A DNA stretch of 64,000 nt from G963663315 sp965116335. GTDB taxonomy: Bacteria > Pseudomonadota > Gammaproteobacteria > Arenicellales > Poriferihabitantaceae. This document shows, piece after piece, positions 15,839 through 24,273 of this stretch. The first letter of the stretch is position 1. The number at the start of each line of letters is the position of its first letter. The position numbers and the translations under genes were made by a program. The DNA lies in contig OZ220677.1 in the NCBI GenBank assembly GCA_965116335.1, positions 2,914,001 to 2,978,000 of the forward strand, written 5' to 3'. The notes under the pieces were generated by a model, which made no database searches, was not told the DNA's origin, and saw only the letters and a list, made by a program, of their open reading frames with translations.

Positions 15839-17545
15839 CCCCAATCCCCTGATAAGGGAGATATTGAGTGATTGAAAGGTGTTTATTATCAAGGGATTAT
15901 ATGGAAAAATAGGGTATCTGAAAACTCACTTTCTGGGTGACTATGAAAAAGCATCGAAAATCGGGGAAGATTGGCAAGGGTCGTGCGAGGAAGATTCGGA
16001 AGGTTCGACCGCCGAAGGTAACCTATGAGTTCACGGATTTGGATTTGACGGCCTTTGGAGGTTCCTCGATACTGGCACAGACAGCTCATCAGTTTGGTTT
16101 GTTTGATCTTCTGGACGGAGCGGTTTCGGTAAAGGTGAGGAACCGGGGCGCATCGGATATGGATACCCTGTGGTCGATCATTGCATCTTTGGCGCGTGGA
16201 CAGGGTTCGTTATCGGACCTGGATGATTTGCGGTCAGACCGTGCGGCGAGTGTTCTTTTGGGTTTGCGTTGGGTTCCTGAGTCGCGCCGTGCGGGGGAAT
16301 GGTTATCGCGGTTGGCTGTGACAGACATCCGGGGGCTATGGCATGCGGCGGTAGCCTTTGCGGGTCGGGTTGCGCCGTCCATCATCGCCCATGAGGTAGA
16401 GACGAAGGGGTATGTTCCGTTATTCATGGACGCTACGGGGATTGAGGTAGACGGACGCTTGTTTGAGCGGACGGGGAAGGACTACAACGGCAACCGGGGG
16501 TACTGGTTGCACGGGACGTTTGTAGGCGGTTTGTGGTCGGCGGGTCAGTTGCAACCGGGGGGTGGACGTGTGACGCTGAACTGGCGCAAGCTGCTGCATT
16601 GGACTGCGGGGATGCTTCCCAAGGACGCGCCGGTCTGGTTTCGGGCGGACAATGCCTATTATAAGGGTGCTCTGGTTCGTGAATGCGCGAAGCGGGGCTG
16701 GGACTATTCGATCAGTCTGACGAATGACAACTGGAGAAGGCCGGTACTTGCACAACTGGAAGGTCTTCCTGATTCGGTGTGGACGGATATAGGGATGGAG
16801 GAGGAAGCCATTTTTGCAACGCACCGTCCGAGCGGTTGGGAGCGGGAGCAGGATTACGTAGTGGTTCGATGCCGAAGTCAGAACGGCCAGGCTCTTTTGG
16901 CGCCGCGTCATACGGTCATTCTGGTGTCTCGGAGTGACCTGCCGCTGAAGGAGTTAGTGCTTCGTCACCGGGGCAAGCAGGGTCAGGAGAACGCCTTCAA
17001 GGGTCCGTTGCGGGACATGGACCTGCATCATCCGCCGTGCCGGAGCTACCGGGCTAACCAGGCCTTCTACGCGCTGGGCCAGATTGCACAGGTTCTGCTG
17101 CGGGCGGTACAGTACACGGCATTACCGAAGAAGGCGCGCCGTCATGGCATCCGACCGATTATCCGCTATGTGATGCAAACGGCGGCGTATCTGGTTCGCA
17201 AGGCTCGCCAACTGTGTGTGCGTTTTGCCAAGAACAACTTCCGACTGGACTGGTTATACCAAGCCATGGTCACGCTGGAAGCCACAAACTTTTGTGCTCC
17301 CCGCTCTCCTCCTTAAAGGACTTCTCGGCCACCATCCACTCTGGATCGACGAACGTCGCCTGGCGGCGGGGGGGCACTGGCCTGCACCAGAAAATCCGGC
17401 GTTTCCAAGAGGGCGACCGTACGGTTCAAAGAAGATTTTGCACCTCTATTCGACCCGCCTGATGGCTGATGACCCGACCCAACTCACCCATAACACAACC
17501 AACCATCCAAAAATCACTCTCAAGATAGTTATCAGGGGATTGAGA
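15839..17545 (+). mobile_element. IS1380-like insertion sequence, about 1.7 kb
   Basis: The ends are inverted repeats: CAATCCCCTGATAA at 15842-15855 and its exact complement at 17529-17542, with weaker similarity continuing inward (AATCACTC on the right, GAGTGATT on the left). Three bases outside each repeat a 7-bp direct repeat AATGTTG marks the insertion. It carries one transposase gene. It inserted into a partial type B repeat upstream of argB. IS1380 members usually make shorter target duplications (about 4-5 bp), so the family label rests on the transposase, and the 7-bp duplication is atypical. Confidence 0.85.
15943..17316 (+). CDS. IS1380-like DDE transposase
   Basis: About 457 residues. 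The N-terminus is very basic (KKHRKSGKIGKGRARKIRK). The DDE triad can be placed as Asp in FMDATGIEVDG, Asp in FRADNAYYKG and Glu in KQGQENAFKGPLRDMD, an order and spacing typical of IS1380 transposases. The reading frame is intact, so the element may still be active. ATG 15943 is used; an in-frame GTG lies 6 bp upstream. It lies entirely within the inverted repeats at 15842 and 17542. Confidence 0.88.
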   Translation: MKKHRKSGKIGKGRARKIRKVRPPKVTYEFTDLDLTAFGGSSILAQTAHQFGLFDLLDGAVSVKVRNRGASDMDTLWSIIASLARGQGSLSDLDDLRSDRAASVLLGLRWVPESRRAGEWLSRLAVTDIRGLWHAAVAFAGRVAPSIIAHEVETKGYVPLFMDATGIEVDGRLFERTGKDYNGNRGYWLHGTFVGGLWSAGQLQPGGGRVTLNWRKLLHWTAGMLPKDAPVWFRADNAYYKGALVRECAKRGWDYSISLTNDNWRRPVLAQLEGLPDSVWTDIGMEEEAIFATHRPSGWEREQDYVVVRCRSQNGQALLAPRHTVILVSRSDLPLKELVLRHRGKQGQENAFKGPLRDMDLHHPPCRSYRANQAFYALGQIAQVLLRAVQYTALPKKARRHGIRPIIRYVMQTAAYLVRKARQLCVRFAKNNFRLDWLYQAMVTLEATNFCAPRSPP

Positions 17546-17608
17546 AATGTTGGAATGATTCCCAACCCTGCATCGTATTGCGGTAGAATATCGCCTCCTG
17601 TCAACCTG

Positions 17609-18520
17609 ATGAAAACACTAGATTCGATGACTCTGACTGACCCGCCCGATCAATCCATAGCCAGGATTCTGATTGAAGCCCTGCCTTATATCCGGCGTTA
17701 TCAGGGTAAAACGATTGTCATAAAGTATGGTGGCAACGCTATGGTCGATCAGGAGTTAAAGCATGGTTTCGCGCGCGATGTCATCCTGATGAAGCTGGTC
17801 GGGATGAATCCGGTGATTGTGCACGGCGGCGGCCCCCAGATCAGCGAGTTGCTCAGGAAGGTCGGCAAGGAATCCATCTTTATTGGCGGCCTGCGAGTCA
17901 CCGACAGTGAAACCATGGATATTGTGGAGATGGTATTGGGCGGACTGGTCAACAAGGAAATCGTCAATCTGATCAATTCCCTTGGCGGCAAGGCGGTTGG
18001 ATTGACCGGCAAGGACGGCAATCTGATTCGCGCCCGTAAAATGGTGGTCAGTCAGGATGATCCGGTGTTGGAAAGGTCCGAGATTATTGACTATGGTCAT
18101 GTCGGGGAAGTCGAACATATCGAGCCGCAAATCGTCCAGTTACTGGAATCCCGCGCTTTCATTCCTGTGGTCGCCCCGATTGGAGTAGGCGAGGATGGTC
18201 AAACTTACAATATCAATTCGGATACGGTCGCTGGTCGGCTGGCGATCACCCTGGCTGCGGAAAAACTGATGTTGTTGACCAATACTCCGGGGGTTCTGGA
18301 TAGAAATGGAGACCTCATCCGGGAATTGAAACTTGACCAGATTCAGAAATTGCGTAATGATGGGACGATTACAGACGGTATGATACCGAAACTTGAGTGT
18401 GCTGTGGACGCGATACGAAACGGCGTACCTTCATCGCTGGTTCTCGATGGACGTGTCCGGCATGCGTTGTTGCTTGAATTGTTTACCGATTCGGGTGTTG
18501 GCACACAGATTATAGCGTAG
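17609..18520 (+). CDS. argB: Acetylglutamate kinase
   Basis: About 303 residues. Phosphorylates N-acetylglutamate, the second step of arginine synthesis, often the feedback-controlled step. Motifs: TIVIKYGGNAM (ATP site), NPVIVHGGGPQI, NKEIVNLINSLGGKAVGLTGKD, and NINSDTVAGRLA, ending with LLLELFTDSGVGTQI. The frame runs open back into the insertion sequence, but homology begins only after ATG 17609 (or ATG 17627), so the upstream part is not coding. No good ribosome site is visible for either start. TAGAAT at 17584-17589 is a weak -10 candidate. The IS1380-like element ends 63 bp upstream and may have changed the native promoter. Confidence 0.96.
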   Translation: MKTLDSMTLTDPPDQSIARILIEALPYIRRYQGKTIVIKYGGNAMVDQELKHGFARDVILMKLVGMNPVIVHGGGPQISELLRKVGKESIFIGGLRVTDSETMDIVEMVLGGLVNKEIVNLINSLGGKAVGLTGKDGNLIRARKMVVSQDDPVLERSEIIDYGHVGEVEHIEPQIVQLLESRAFIPVVAPIGVGEDGQTYNINSDTVAGRLAITLAAEKLMLLTNTPGVLDRNGDLIRELKLDQIQKLRNDGTITDGMIPKLECAVDAIRNGVPSSLVLDGRVRHALLLELFTDSGVGTQIIA

Positions 18521-18545
18521 AGACATAAGACAAAGCTGAAATATC

Positions 18546-19319
18546 ATGGCGGAATCCCACTCAGAAACGGTGATTGAAGTCCACCACTGGTCGGGCAAGT
18601 TATTCACGATAAAAACCACCCGTTCCCCCGGCTTGCGTTTCCGCAACGGCGAGTTCGCGATGATGGGGATGGAGGTCGATGGCAAGCCTCTGATGCGCGC
18701 CTATAGCATGGCCAGCTCGAACTACGAGGATTATCTGGAGTTTTACAGCATCAAGGTACAGGATGGACCGTTGACCTCCAGACTACAGCATGTGAAGGTA
18801 GGGGACAAACTGCTGGTCAGCAAAAAACCCACTGGTACTTTGTTATGGGATCGTTTGCGTCCCGGCAAGCGCCTTTACCTGTTGGGCACCGGTACGGGTC
18901 TTGCGCCCTACCTTTCGATCATCAAGAGCCCGGATGTCTATGACAATTTTGAAAAGGTCATTCTGGTGCATGGTTGCCGTTATGTAAACGAGTTGACCTA
19001 TCAACGGCTGATTGAGCATGAACTCAGGGACAATGAATACTTCGGCGACAGTGTCAAGGACAAACTGATCTACTATCCCGCCGTCACGCGGGAGAAATAC
19101 AAGAATTTCGGTCGGCTCTCGACATTGCTTGAAAGCGGGCAGCTGATGAAGGATATCAATATGCCGGCCCTGAACGTCGACGATGATCGGTTCATGTTGT
19201 GTGGTGGCCCGGGTATGCTGAAAAGTTTATCCGGCATTCTCGACAACATGGGTTTCCAGGAAACCCGCCGCAACGACTACAGGGAGTATGTGGTGGAACG
19301 TGCTTTCGTGGAGAAGTAA
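18546..19319 (+). CDS. fpr: Ferredoxin-NADP reductase
   Basis: 257 residues, typical of the bacterial FPR subclass. Transfers electrons between NADPH and ferredoxin or flavodoxin through FAD. FAD contacts are in LMRAYSMASSNYEDYLEFYS; the NADP-binding loop is LLGTGTGLAPYLSI; MLCGGPGML and the C-terminal YVVERAFVEK tail complete the family pattern. It follows argB after 25 bp and is probably cotranscribed. It may supply reduction for iron-sulfur enzymes, possibly including the Rieske oxygenase at 28 kb, which lacks its own reductase; that link is inference. Confidence 0.96.
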   Translation: MAESHSETVIEVHHWSGKLFTIKTTRSPGLRFRNGEFAMMGMEVDGKPLMRAYSMASSNYEDYLEFYSIKVQDGPLTSRLQHVKVGDKLLVSKKPTGTLLWDRLRPGKRLYLLGTGTGLAPYLSIIKSPDVYDNFEKVILVHGCRYVNELTYQRLIEHELRDNEYFGDSVKDKLIYYPAVTREKYKNFGRLSTLLESGQLMKDINMPALNVDDDRFMLCGGPGMLKSLSGILDNMGFQETRRNDYREYVVERAFVEK

Positions 19320-19397
19320 TTTCAGAGTGAGTCAGCCCCATAATAAAAAACGCGCATCTGTTGTTGCAGGAGACTCGTACAATAACACATTCCGAAT

Positions 19398-19455
19398 GGT
19401 TGTGTCCCCCCATCCAATCCGTTTGCGGATTGGATTCCCCCTCAAGGGGGGAATG
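19398..19455 (-). repeat. Palindromic repeat type A, copy downstream of fpr
   Basis: Same 58-bp double-hairpin element as at 15634-15691, in the same orientation, located 79 bp after the reductase stop codon. The 231 bp between fpr and the AAA/nuclease gene contain this repeat and a type D repeat and nothing else recognisable. Confidence 0.85.
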
Positions 19456-19469
19456 ATTGGACGGTATCA

Positions 19470-19532
19470 CTCCCCCCTTGAGGGGGAGTCCGCGATACAA
19501 GGGCGAAGCCCGCCGGGGAGCGGGTGGGGGGA
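19470..19532. repeat. Dispersed repeat type D, copy 2
   Basis: 63 bp nearly identical to 15709-15771, again just after a type A element. It ends 18 bp before the AAA/nuclease gene's stop codon. Confidence 0.85.
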
Positions 19533-19550
19533 TTGGGCTGGACGAGGTTT

Positions 19551-21116
19551 TCAGGCCGGGATGACCTTCACTGCCGCCAGGTTCCGGTCTTTGGCGCTGA
19601 ACGCTATGCCAATCAGGTGGATGGGTTGGTTTCGGCTGCGATATTTGTCGGCATAACCCTTCTCCTGCATCTGTTCAATCGCCTGTTGCGCCGTATCCTC
19701 ACTATTGCTGTCTGTATCCGACATCTTGAACTCAAATACAAATACCTGATCTCCATGCAATACCACCATATCTGCCCGACCCCGGCTACTGGAATCCTCT
19801 ACCCGAAGGGTAAGACCAATCGTACAAAAGCAGGCATATAACATCCCCGCATACCAGGCTTCATATCGAGCCGGACTCTGAGTACCCTGCCACTGATACG
19901 GAATCCCGGCGAAGAAGGATTGCAGATGCTCCGTGAATCCATCGAAGTCATTGGCAACCAGCAGACGCGCCAGTGCCTTGCCATTCTCCGATACTTCCCG
20001 ACCCCGCTTGCCCAGATAACTCAATAACCCCTGATTCAGACTCTGGCGTACCTCGAAGTTCGGATAATCCAGTGTATAGAAGGTCTGGGCACCATCCCAT
20101 TCTCGTTCGGTAATCGTCAAATAACCGGTCTGGAATAACAGGGCATCAATGGTGATGTCATCTATATCGAAGGTGGAGAGCAAATCTTCATCAGAGATAC
20201 GATTTTCCAGTTCCAGTGGACTGATTTCCCGATCCATCATGACTCGAAACAAGAAGGTAGGGGAACCGGTCTCAAACCAATGCGACTTGAACTGGCGTTT
20301 GCGGAACAACAGCAATAGATCAAATGGATTGTACAGTTTCTCCTCTCCGAGCCAGTGATAGCCGTTATACCATTTACGGATTTGATCCCGGTCAAGGCCG
20401 GGTAACTCCGGGGCGAATACAGTATCAAGGTCTTTGTCGGTATAGCCGCAGATCGTAGCAAACTCTGAATCCAGGCTGATATTGTCCAGGTTGTTGAGAC
20501 CGGAGAACAAGCTCACTTTCGAGAACATACTGATGCCGGTGACGAAGACGAAGCGGACATCCCGGGCACTGTCCTTGATGATGCCGTAGAAGCCCCTCAG
20601 GTAATCCCGGTTGGCTCTGGCCATTTCCGGGTTATCCAGTACATCCAGAATCGGTTTGTCGTATTCGTCTACCAGAATGACGACCTTTCGCCCGGTCTGT
20701 GCATGCAGGCGATTCAGTATGTTTCTCAGACGGCGGGGGCCGGTGTGCGACTCAGTGGCTTGAGTAAGTCCGTAACGACGTTCTACACTTTCCAACTGCT
20801 CGATAATGTCGCCATCCAGTTCGCCAGGCTCGTTGTACTTGCCACCAAAGCTCAATCGCACCACGGGATGTTTGACCGACCAATCCCAGTGCGGATGGAT
20901 ATGCAACCCCTGAAACAGGGCTTCATTGCCCTCGAACAGTTCCTGTAGCGTATCGATCAGCAGACTCTTGCCGAAGCGGCGCGGGCGAGAAAGGAAATAG
21001 AAACTGCCCATTTCGACCAGTCGCTGGATATGTGGCGTCTTATCGACGTAGTAGCAGTCCTGTTCCCGAATGGTGCGGAAATCCTGGATACCGATGGGGA
21101 GTCTATGGCGAGTCAT
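19551..21116 (-). CDS. AAA-ATPase-like / PD-(D/E)XK nuclease fusion protein, copy 1
   Basis: About 521 residues. The N-terminal half is the AAA-ATPase-like domain (PF09820 type): LPIGIQDFRTIREQDCYYVDKT, Walker A SRPRRFGKSLLIDTL near residue 45, Walker B-like VVILVDEYDKPILD, sensor-like FVFVTGISMFSKVSLFSGLNN. The C-terminal part carries a PD-(D/E)XK-like core, GRADMVVLHGDQVFVFEFKM (Asp...Glu-x-Lys). Such proteins are often multiplied in genomes with many mobile elements; their function is unknown and may be defence or mobility related. Start at 21116 matches copy 2; the frame continues upstream through the antitoxin gene. A second copy is at 30226-31788. Confidence 0.88.
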   Translation of the reverse strand: MTRHRLPIGIQDFRTIREQDCYYVDKTPHIQRLVEMGSFYFLSRPRRFGKSLLIDTLQELFEGNEALFQGLHIHPHWDWSVKHPVVRLSFGGKYNEPGELDGDIIEQLESVERRYGLTQATESHTGPRRLRNILNRLHAQTGRKVVILVDEYDKPILDVLDNPEMARANRDYLRGFYGIIKDSARDVRFVFVTGISMFSKVSLFSGLNNLDNISLDSEFATICGYTDKDLDTVFAPELPGLDRDQIRKWYNGYHWLGEEKLYNPFDLLLLFRKRQFKSHWFETGSPTFLFRVMMDREISPLELENRISDEDLLSTFDIDDITIDALLFQTGYLTITEREWDGAQTFYTLDYPNFEVRQSLNQGLLSYLGKRGREVSENGKALARLLVANDFDGFTEHLQSFFAGIPYQWQGTQSPARYEAWYAGMLYACFCTIGLTLRVEDSSSRGRADMVVLHGDQVFVFEFKMSDTDSNSEDTAQQAIEQMQEKGYADKYRSRNQPIHLIGIAFSAKDRNLAAVKVIPA

Positions 21117-21138
21117 GGCCCATGTTCTATCAGTACGC

Positions 21139-21345
21139 TCACTGTCCGGGTAATTCCTCCTGGCGACGCGGCACATCCACAATATCGGGCATTGTGCCAC
21201 CCAAAGCGTCAAGGCGTTTCGCGGCCTGTACACGCACGAATGTTTTCACAGCCTCCCGAAAGAGGTCAGATTTATTCATACCGGGGTCAGCCAATTCCAG
21301 AGCTTTCTCATAAAGTGAATCATCAAGCGAAATAGTTGTACGCAC
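21139..21345 (-). CDS. VapB-family antitoxin, no adjacent toxin
   Basis: 68 residues: an N-terminal ribbon-helix-helix (VRTTISLDDSLYEKALELA), then KSDLFREAVKTFVRVQAAKRLDALGGTMPDI, the typical toxin-binding tail of VapB antitoxins (PF09957 type). The start is GTG 21345, decided by a perfect AGGAGG at 21352-21357, six bases upstream. No VapC/PIN toxin gene lies on either side: the AAA/nuclease gene starts 22 bp downstream, and the ABC ATPase gene ends upstream at 21415. It could be an orphan antitoxin, a remnant, or a regulator of the AAA/nuclease gene. Confidence 0.85.
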   Translation of the reverse strand: MRTTISLDDSLYEKALELADPGMNKSDLFREAVKTFVRVQAAKRLDALGGTMPDIVDVPRRQEELPGQ

Positions 21346-21414
21346 GAAATACCTCCTGAATCTGTAATTGCCATAATCATACATCAAATGGACAACTCTT
21401 TCATTGCCCTCCCG

Positions 21415-23436
21415 CTATCGGTCATTTTGCAGCATGGATAACTGGTCCCGGTTAATGTGGCAGAACAGGGTGTGGCCGTTGACGGTTTGGGCTGGCGGGG
21501 TGGTTTCATCACAGATCTTTCCGACCTTGCGCGGGCATCTGAGTTGGAATGGGCATCCCGTTTCGGGTGGGGCGGTTTCGACAGGTTCGCTGATCTCGAC
21601 ATGGGATTGCGCGTCCGGGTCTGGTTCGAGCGCGGCTTCCATCAAGGCTTCGGTATAAGGATGAAAAACCGGTTGGTAAACCGCTTCGACCGCACCGATT
21701 TCACAAATCCGTCCCTGATACAGTACCAGCACACGATCAGCGACCGCACGTACTGTGGCCAGGTCATGCGAGACGAACAGATAGGCGACCCCGTTTTCCT
21801 GTTGCAGTTTCGATAACAGTTCAAGCACTGCGGCCTGAACCGAGACATCCAGCGCTGAAGTGACCTCGTCACAGAGTGCCAGTATCGGTTCTGCGGCAAA
21901 GGCGCGAGCAATACCGACCCGTTGTTTTTCTCCCCCGGACAGTTGATCCGGGGTGCGCCCCAGATAGTCTCTGGTCAGGCGGACGCTCTCAAGCAGGTCG
22001 GATGCCCGGTCGAGGGCGGTAGTCTGGTCCATGTCAAAGTAGAGTTGCAGCGGAGCAGACAGGATTTGTGCAACGGTTTTCCTCGGATTGAGCGATGAAT
22101 CCGGGTTCTGGAAAATCATCTGTATATCTTTCCTGCACTGTAACGACCGGGCAGTAGCGCTGTCCAGAGATTCCCCGCCTGCTATCCGCATGGTTCCGTT
22201 GCAGGGCCGGATGAGACCCGCGATCGCACGTAGTATGGTTGATTTCCCGCTGCCGGACTCCCCGACCACGGCAATGGTTTCTCCTTTGTGCAGGACCAGG
22301 TTGACATTGTCCACGGTTCGTGTTCGCTGTCGGTTTGCAGGTTTTGTGAGACGGCTGAACAGCCGCGGACGGTCGTAGGATATTGCCAGATTCCGAAGTT
22401 CAAGTAAGGGCTGGTTCTTGTCATCTGCCGCTATTGCCCCGGCTCCTTCCTGAAAGCTGCTTTGCGGGAAATTGCCGCAATCGAAGTGACAACGTACCAG
22501 TCGGTTATCCGCCGTTGCGGTCAACGGCGGTGATTCATTGAGGCATATCTCCTGCTGATACGCGCATCTGGGCGCAAAGGCGCACGCGCTTCGGGTGGCT
22601 GACAGTTTCGGCGGGTAGCCGGGCAGGGCTTGTGCAATCCGTCCTGCGCTGATTTTCGGGATCGAGGACAATAATCCACGGGTATAAGGGTGGCTCGGTT
22701 GTTTGAGGATTTCGAGACTGGTTCCGAGCTCCACCAGCTCTCCGGAATACAGTACCGCAGCCCGGTCGCTGATCCGGGCAATCGCTCCCAGATCATGGCT
22801 GACAAACACCATGGCTACCTGCTGGCTGTGGCAGAGTTCTCTGAGCAGTTCGAGAATATGCACCTGAGTGGTGACATCCAGGCCGGTGGTCGGCTCGTCC
22901 AGCAGCAAGACACGAGGACGACCAGCCAGCGCCATGGCAATGGCGCAGCGTTGTTGCTGACCGCCGGACAACTCATGCGGATGACGCTCCCGGATCTGTT
23001 CGGGGGAGGGCAGTCGGACTTTCGCCAGCAGCTTGATTACCTCCGCCCGGTGGTCTGCGGGCACCAGGTCGGTATGCAGCATCAGGGATTCTTCTATCTG
23101 CTGGCCAATCGTCATCGTGGGAGTCAGGGATTGCCCGGCGTTTTGCGGAACCAGGCAGATTTCCCCGCCCCGGATCGCCTCGAGCTCAGTACGGGTCATA
23201 TCAAACATCGGGAGGTTGTCAAAAATAGCGGCGCCGCCCAGCAATTCCAGTCCCTGCTCCAGATAGCCCATCATGGACAGCGCGACTGTGCTTTTCCCGG
23301 AACCGGACTCGCCGACCAGCCCCAGGATTTCGTTTGGCCGGACCTCCAGTGTAATCCCCCGCAGAACCGGGATCGGAGCCGCGTTCCCGGCCCGGACTCC
23401 GACAGACAGATTATCCAGCTGAATCAGTGGATTCAT
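21415..23436 (-). CDS. Fused double ATPase of second peptide-type ABC importer (DppD-DppF)
   Basis: 673 residues with two nucleotide-binding domains. First domain: GESGSGKSTVAL, LSGGQQQRCAIAM, LLLDEPTTGLD; an oligopeptide-type Cys motif (CAFAPRCAYQQEIC) closes it. Second domain: GESGSGKSTILRA, LSGGEKQRVGIAR, LALCDEVTSALD, and another Cys-containing tail (TGCPFQLRCPRKVGKIC). Last gene of the minus-strand oxygenase-importer cluster; its ATG directly abuts the permease stop. It is a different gene from the one at 6024 and not a recent copy of it. Confidence 0.95.
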   Translation of the reverse strand: MNPLIQLDNLSVGVRAGNAAPIPVLRGITLEVRPNEILGLVGESGSGKSTVALSMMGYLEQGLELLGGAAIFDNLPMFDMTRTELEAIRGGEICLVPQNAGQSLTPTMTIGQQIEESLMLHTDLVPADHRAEVIKLLAKVRLPSPEQIRERHPHELSGGQQQRCAIAMALAGRPRVLLLDEPTTGLDVTTQVHILELLRELCHSQQVAMVFVSHDLGAIARISDRAAVLYSGELVELGTSLEILKQPSHPYTRGLLSSIPKISAGRIAQALPGYPPKLSATRSACAFAPRCAYQQEICLNESPPLTATADNRLVRCHFDCGNFPQSSFQEGAGAIAADDKNQPLLELRNLAISYDRPRLFSRLTKPANRQRTRTVDNVNLVLHKGETIAVVGESGSGKSTILRAIAGLIRPCNGTMRIAGGESLDSATARSLQCRKDIQMIFQNPDSSLNPRKTVAQILSAPLQLYFDMDQTTALDRASDLLESVRLTRDYLGRTPDQLSGGEKQRVGIARAFAAEPILALCDEVTSALDVSVQAAVLELLSKLQQENGVAYLFVSHDLATVRAVADRVLVLYQGRICEIGAVEAVYQPVFHPYTEALMEAALEPDPDAQSHVEISEPVETAPPETGCPFQLRCPRKVGKICDETTPPAQTVNGHTLFCHINRDQLSMLQNDR

Positions 23437-24273
23437 TCAGACCACCCCCTGCACCCGATCAACCTGTAACGCCTTGCCCAGCGCGTCTGCAAACAGGTTG
23501 ATACCGATAATCAGCGTAGACAGGAAGATGGCTGGCCAGACACCGGCCCAGGGGGCCACAGTCAGGAACTCTCTGGAATCAGAGATCATCAATCCCCAGT
23601 CCGGTGTTGGCGGCGTGGCGCCGAAGCCGAGGAAACTCAAGGAACTGAACGCCAGCATCATCCACGACCAGCGCATCGCCCATTCCACCAGCAGGATGTC
23701 CTGCAGATTCGGCAACATCTCCTGAAAGACAATGTACCGCGAACCATGACCGCGTACGCGAGCGGCGGTAATATAGTCCTTGACGGCGATACCCTGCGCC
23801 GCGCCCCGGCCAATACGAATAACAGAAATACCGTTGAAGAAGGACAGGGTCGGAATCAGGGCATAGACTCCACCGCCGGTAAAACTGACAATCAACAACA
23901 GGAACAGCAGTCCGGGGATGGCGAGAAAGGCATCGACCAGCCGCATGCACACTTCGTCGATGCGCCCGCCCACCAGACCGAGCGAGACACCGGCGATTCC
24001 ACCCCACAGCGCTGCAATAATGGCGGAGACCAGAGTGATGATAATTGAAACCCTGCCGCCGCTAATGGTTCTGCTGAAGACATCCCGGCCCAGGCTGTCT
24101 GTGCCCATCGGGTGCGTCCACGAGGGCGCCTGCAGGATGCGGTCGGCGTTCTGCAGGGCAACATCGTAAGGAGTGATGAAAGAGGCAACCACTGCCAGCA
24201 GCAGGTGAAACACGACCAGAAACAGGCCGATTGCGCCGACTGGCCTTGCCATGATGTCACGCAGGACGGTCAT
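23437..24273 (-). CDS. Peptide-type ABC transporter permease (DppC-like), second importer
   Basis: 278 residues. It begins with a membrane segment (GLFLVVFHLLLAVVASFITPY) and has the DppC hallmarks HPMGTDSLGRDVFSRTISGGR and the ATPase-docking loop AARVRGHGSRYIVFQEMLPN. Unlike the DppC-like protein at 5039 it lacks the acidic N-terminal extension. Its start overlaps the preceding permease gene by 17 bp, indicating translational coupling. Confidence 0.95.
   Translation of the reverse strand: MTVLRDIMARPVGAIGLFLVVFHLLLAVVASFITPYDVALQNADRILQAPSWTHPMGTDSLGRDVFSRTISGGRVSIIITLVSAIIAALWGGIAGVSLGLVGGRIDEVCMRLVDAFLAIPGLLFLLLIVSFTGGGVYALIPTLSFFNGISVIRIGRGAAQGIAVKDYITAARVRGHGSRYIVFQEMLPNLQDILLVEWAMRWSWMMLAFSSLSFLGFGATPPTPDWGLMISDSREFLTVAPWAGVWPAIFLSTLIIGINLFADALGKALQVDRVQGVV

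Noticed and set aside
17216..17608. Long N-terminal extension of argB into the insertion sequence
   Set aside because: The frame is open by chance across the transposase 3' end and the IS right end; kinase homology begins only at about 17609-17627.
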